Below are positions 5,240 through 7,540 of a DNA stretch of 7,540 nt, piece after piece. The notes under the pieces are model-generated. The model was not told where the DNA came from. It saw only the letters and a list, made by a program, of their open reading frames with translations, and searched no databases. The stretch comes from Microcaldota archaeon (lineage in GTDB: Archaea > Micrarchaeota > Micrarchaeia > Anstonellales > Bilamarchaeaceae). Both the position numbers and the translations under genes were made by a program. How positions within the stretch are numbered: position 1 is the stretch's first letter; the number at the start of each line of letters is the position of its first letter. The stretch lies in assembly GCA_013425425.1 (NCBI GenBank), contig JACCLJ010000069.1:1-7540 (forward strand), written 5' to 3'.

Positions 5240-5246
5240 ATCACCC
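5240..5246 (-). promoter_or_regulatory. secE ribosome binding site overlapping the ftsZ stop
   Basis: The minus strand reads GGGTGAT, containing the ftsZ TGA, followed by GCT and the TTG start of secE. The overlap suggests that ribosomes finishing ftsZ re-initiate on secE. Confidence 0.65.
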
Positions 5247-6467
5247 TATTATGTCAAGGTCAAGTTCCTCTACGTCGCCGCTCGTTTCGGTCGGAAGCTT
5301 GTATTGCGGGAATTTCACTCCGGCAAGCACCACGAGAATGCGCATCGAAGAGCGTTTCATGTTCTCTTCTATGCGCGCCCCCCATATTATGTGGGCGCTG
5401 CCGCTTATCCTCTTGGAGGTTTCGGCCACTACGTATTCTGCCTCCTTGAGAGTCATGTCCTCTCCGCCTATAACATTTATAAGTGCTCTTGAGGAGCCGC
5501 TGATATCCGCATCAAGCAGCGGGGACGTAAGCGCGGTTTCCACCGCTATGCGCGCGCGCTCGTCGTGCTTCGCATCTATGGAAGCTTCACCCAGGCCTAT
5601 CGCCGCATAGCCGCCGTTGTTAAGTATGGTCCTGAGGTCGGCGAAATCAACGTTCATCAGTCCCGCCTTGGTCACGAGTTCGGCTATGCCTTTTACGGAA
5701 CCGGCAAGGACCTCGTCACAGACCTTGAATGCGGTGTTAAGCGGGAGGTTCGGTACGAGATTTAGAAGCTTGTCGTTTTTTATGACTATGAGGGTATCGA
5801 CGCTTTTCCTGAGCTTGTCAAGGCCCTGAAGCGCGTTTTCCATGCGCACCCTTCCTTCCGAAGCAAAAGGCAGCGTCACCACGGCAACCGTAAGGGCTCC
5901 GGCGGTTCTTGCGGCCTGGGCTATTACAGGTGCGCTTCCGGTCCCGGTGCCGCCGCCGAGGCCGCACGTGACGAAAACCATCGATGCTCCCGTCAGCACA
6001 TGCTTTATCTCTTCGAGGGATTCCTTTGCGGCCTCCTCCCCTACGAGAGGATTGGAGCCTGCGCCCCTTCCGCCGCTGATCTTCTTTCCCAGCAGTATTT
6101 TCTTGTTGGCACGTATCTTCAGGAGATGCCTGGCATCGGTATTCGCTCCAATGGTCGTTACGCCATATGTCCCCATCTCGAAAAGGCGGTCCAGGGTGTT
6201 TGTTCCGCTTCCGCCGGTGCCTACTACGATTATTTTCTGCTCCGTTTCCTTGAGGAACTTGAGTATCTCTTCGTCGTCGCTTGGCATTTTCTTCTCAGGG
6301 TGGCTTGGGCTGACCGAAACGGCCGGCGGGGGGATTCTGCCTTCAGCTTTGGGCGCTTCTCCGCCAACGTTCTGGATGGCGGTTGTGCTGCCCTCCACGG
6401 CTGAAATCGCTTTCGGAACATCGGAAACGAGCGACGGAATCCTGTCCCTTTTTTCTTCTTCACCCAT
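5241..6467 (-). CDS. ftsZ: cell division GTPase FtsZ
   Basis: A 408-residue tubulin-like GTPase that polymerises into the division ring. Residues 79-87 (IIVVGTGGS) begin the nucleotide fold, NTDARHL (109-115) and GRGAGSNP (133-140) bind nucleotide, and GGGTGTGS (171-178) is the tubulin signature loop. NVDFADLRTI (272-281) is the T7 synergy loop with N272, D274 and D277, so it should hydrolyse GTP in polymers. Residues 1-75 are an unusual extension rich in proline, glutamate and serine (EGRIPPPAVSVSPSHPEKK), probably disordered. The last ten residues are acidic (VEELDLDIIG) and may be the peptide that docks a membrane anchor such as SepF; this is inference. The ATG is preceded by AGGTGG. Being first in a unit with secE and spt5 is a known archaeal order. 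It diverges from purC. Confidence 0.95.
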   Translation of the reverse strand: MGEEEKRDRIPSLVSDVPKAISAVEGSTTAIQNVGGEAPKAEGRIPPPAVSVSPSHPEKKMPSDDEEILKFLKETEQKIIVVGTGGSGTNTLDRLFEMGTYGVTTIGANTDARHLLKIRANKKILLGKKISGGRGAGSNPLVGEEAAKESLEEIKHVLTGASMVFVTCGLGGGTGTGSAPVIAQAARTAGALTVAVVTLPFASEGRVRMENALQGLDKLRKSVDTLIVIKNDKLLNLVPNLPLNTAFKVCDEVLAGSVKGIAELVTKAGLMNVDFADLRTILNNGGYAAIGLGEASIDAKHDERARIAVETALTSPLLDADISGSSRALINVIGGEDMTLKEAEYVVAETSKRISGSAHIIWGARIEENMKRSSMRILVVLAGVKFPQYKLPTETSGDVEELDLDIIG

Positions 6468-6514
6468 AGTTCCACCTAAGTTAGAAACAGTATTTATTTA
6501 TCTAAAGCAAAAGG

Positions 6515-6522
6515 TATTTATA
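6515..6522. promoter_or_regulatory. TATA box region of the ftsZ-purC divergent promoters
   Basis: TATTTATA reads as a plus-strand TATA box 44 bases before the purC ATG and, on the other strand, as TATAAATA 47 bases before the ftsZ ATG. A second AT block at 6491-6503 (TATTTATTTATCT) could instead serve ftsZ, but would leave no room for its AGGTGG leader. The region therefore appears to be shared, and which box serves ftsZ is unresolved. Confidence 0.6.
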
Positions 6523-6552
6523 GGTAGCGAAATAGTATCATTCAAACTGCAT

Positions 6553-6558
6553 AGGAGG
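6553..6558 (+). promoter_or_regulatory. purC ribosome binding site
   Basis: AGGAGG, eight bases before the purC ATG, a near-perfect Shine-Dalgarno that fixes the start. Confidence 0.75.
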
Positions 6559-6566
6559 CGGATAGT

Positions 6567-7439
6567 ATGGAAGTCGTGACAGAAACATCCCTGCCTCTTC
6601 CTCTCGTAAAAAAAGGGAAGGTGAGGGACACCTACAGGCTGGGGGACAACCTGCTTATGGTTTCCACGGACAGGCTGAGCGCATTCGATGTTGTTTTTAA
6701 CGAAGGCATACCGCACAAGGGAAGCGTGCTCAACATGCTCTCGGCATTCTGGTTCAAAAAAACCGAAAAGATAATAGACAACCATTTCATTTCAACAAAC
6801 ATCCCCCAAAACCTTCCGGCATACCTGAGAGGGAGGAGCATGATCGTGAAAAACGCAACGCCTCTCAGGATAGAATGCGTCGTGCGCGGCTATCTTACCG
6901 GCAGCGCTTTGAAGGAATACCAGAAGACGGGCTCTGTATGTGGCATAGCCCTCGAAAGCGGCTTGCATGACGGAAGCAGGCTGAAGGAACCCATATTCAC
7001 GCCCTCTACGAAAGCGGAAACCGGCCATGATGAGAACATATCGTTCGAAAAGGCAGCCGGGATTGTGGGCGGGGATGCGGCCGAATCCGTAAAAAAGAAA
7101 GCCGTAGAGCTTTACAAGTTCGGCAGGGATTATGCGCTTGGAAAGGGGCTTGTCCTGGCAGACACGAAATTCGAGTTCGGCTATGGCTCCGACGGGAAGA
7201 TAATCCTTATAGATGAGGCGATGACGCCGGATTCCAGCAGGTACTGGCTGAAGGAGGAGTATGACAAAGGGAGGCTTCTCAGCCTTGACAAGCAGTTTGC
7301 CAGGGATTATCTTGAGAAAACCAACTGGAACAAGCAGCCTCCTCCTCCGCCCCTGCCGCATGACGTGGTGCAGAAGACTTCCGAAAGATACCTGCGGACT
7401 TACAGGATGCTTACCGGGAAGGAGCTTGAAGTTTCCTGA
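6567..7439 (+). CDS. purC: phosphoribosylaminoimidazole-succinocarboxamide (SAICAR) synthase
   Basis: A 290-residue ligase that joins aspartate to CAIR using ATP to give SAICAR, in de novo purine synthesis. KGKVRDTY (16-23) and STDRLSAFD (33-41) form the ATP and substrate site near the N terminus. ECVVRGYLTGSALKEY (103-118) is the central signature, ETGHDENI follows near 151, and IDEAMTPDSSRYW (215-227) is the C-terminal active-site segment. The length matches the long form of the enzyme (yeast Ade1 type, about 300) rather than the short bacterial form of about 240. A proline run (QPPPPPLPHD) near 258-266 links to the last helix and is normal for this form. The gene diverges from ftsZ and its 3' end overlaps a convergent gene. 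No other pur gene is in the window. Confidence 0.96.
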   Translation: MEVVTETSLPLPLVKKGKVRDTYRLGDNLLMVSTDRLSAFDVVFNEGIPHKGSVLNMLSAFWFKKTEKIIDNHFISTNIPQNLPAYLRGRSMIVKNATPLRIECVVRGYLTGSALKEYQKTGSVCGIALESGLHDGSRLKEPIFTPSTKAETGHDENISFEKAAGIVGGDAAESVKKKAVELYKFGRDYALGKGLVLADTKFEFGYGSDGKIILIDEAMTPDSSRYWLKEEYDKGRLLSLDKQFARDYLEKTNWNKQPPPPPLPHDVVQKTSERYLRTYRMLTGKELEVS

Positions 7440-7539
7440 AAAACAGGCCCTGGAGCTTCGCGTCGTATTTTATCCTGGCGAAACCCGCCGCTGTGAGCCG
7501 TTTCGCAACTTCCTCGTCGATTTTTCTTCCCTTGCTTTT
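7411..7539 (-). CDS. C-terminal end of an unrecognised protein, cut by the window edge
   Basis: The minus strand has an open frame from the window edge to TAA at 7411-7413, giving 42 residues, including EEVAKRLTAAGFARIKYDAK and LQGLFFRKL. Codon use (GAC, GAG, GCG, CTC, CTG, AAG and the like) resembles the confident genes, and the composition looks like a folded alpha-beta end, so I prefer it over the other open frame on the same strand. It overlaps the purC 3' end by 29 bases, tail to tail. I do not recognise the family. The evidence is limited to a short, plausible frame. Confidence 0.5.
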   Translation of the reverse strand, partial: KSKGRKIDEEVAKRLTAAGFARIKYDAKLQGLFFRKLQAPSR

Positions 7540-7540
7540 G

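Noticed and set aside
5842..6579. Long open frame (245 codons) on the plus strand opposite ftsZ
   Set aside because: It mirrors the codon bias of ftsZ on the other strand, its translation resembles no known fold, and ftsZ has complete motifs.
7403..7540. Alternative minus-strand frame in the last 138 bases
   Set aside because: It is also open, but gives a low-complexity translation rich in R, Q, S and G with codon use unlike the neighbouring genes.

Overview
The window is archaeal chromosome of roughly balanced GC content. The evidence is an AK6/Fap7-type nucleotide kinase, a short Spt5/NusG with NGN and KOW domains, a 54-residue SecE/Sec61-gamma, the gene order ftsZ-secE-spt5, archaeal TATA boxes upstream of several genes, anti-Shine-Dalgarno-type leaders (GAGGTG, AGGTGG, AGGAGG), and a tRNA gene without an encoded CCA end. 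The tight gene packing, very short proteins and lysine-rich tails would suit a small-genome (DPANN-like) archaeon, but that placement is an inference.

Layout. Positions 1-1570 (+) hold a tight run: the end of an unrecognised lysine/glutamate-rich protein, a PadR-like winged-helix regulator, an AK6-type kinase and ScpB, the last two overlapping by ATGA. Positions 1571-1794 are non-coding and contain two related tandem hairpin elements that share one architecture but have different stem sequences; they lie just upstream of the glyA promoter. glyA (serine hydroxymethyltransferase, +) follows. Positions 3043-3296 are AT-rich. They contain a terminator hairpin facing both ways, a 13-residue lysine micropeptide gene on the minus strand with its own TATA box and Shine-Dalgarno site, and the end of mscS. 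mscS (-) and a tRNA-Gly(CCC) gene (+) diverge from a doubled TATA element. The tRNA has about 12 extra bases in its D-loop, which look like a tiny intron. Convergent to the tRNA is the minus-strand unit ftsZ-secE-spt5, whose secE starts at TTG. ftsZ diverges from purC (+), and a partly visible minus-strand gene overlaps the purC 3' end.

Functionally this is mostly housekeeping. glyA makes one-carbon units and purC is a purine-pathway enzyme. FtsZ drives division, SecE belongs to the translocon, and Spt5 is an RNA polymerase processivity factor. ScpB belongs to the SMC chromosome complex and AK6 to ribosome maturation. The unusual content is in the non-coding parts: the paired hairpin elements, the micropeptide, and the odd tRNA.
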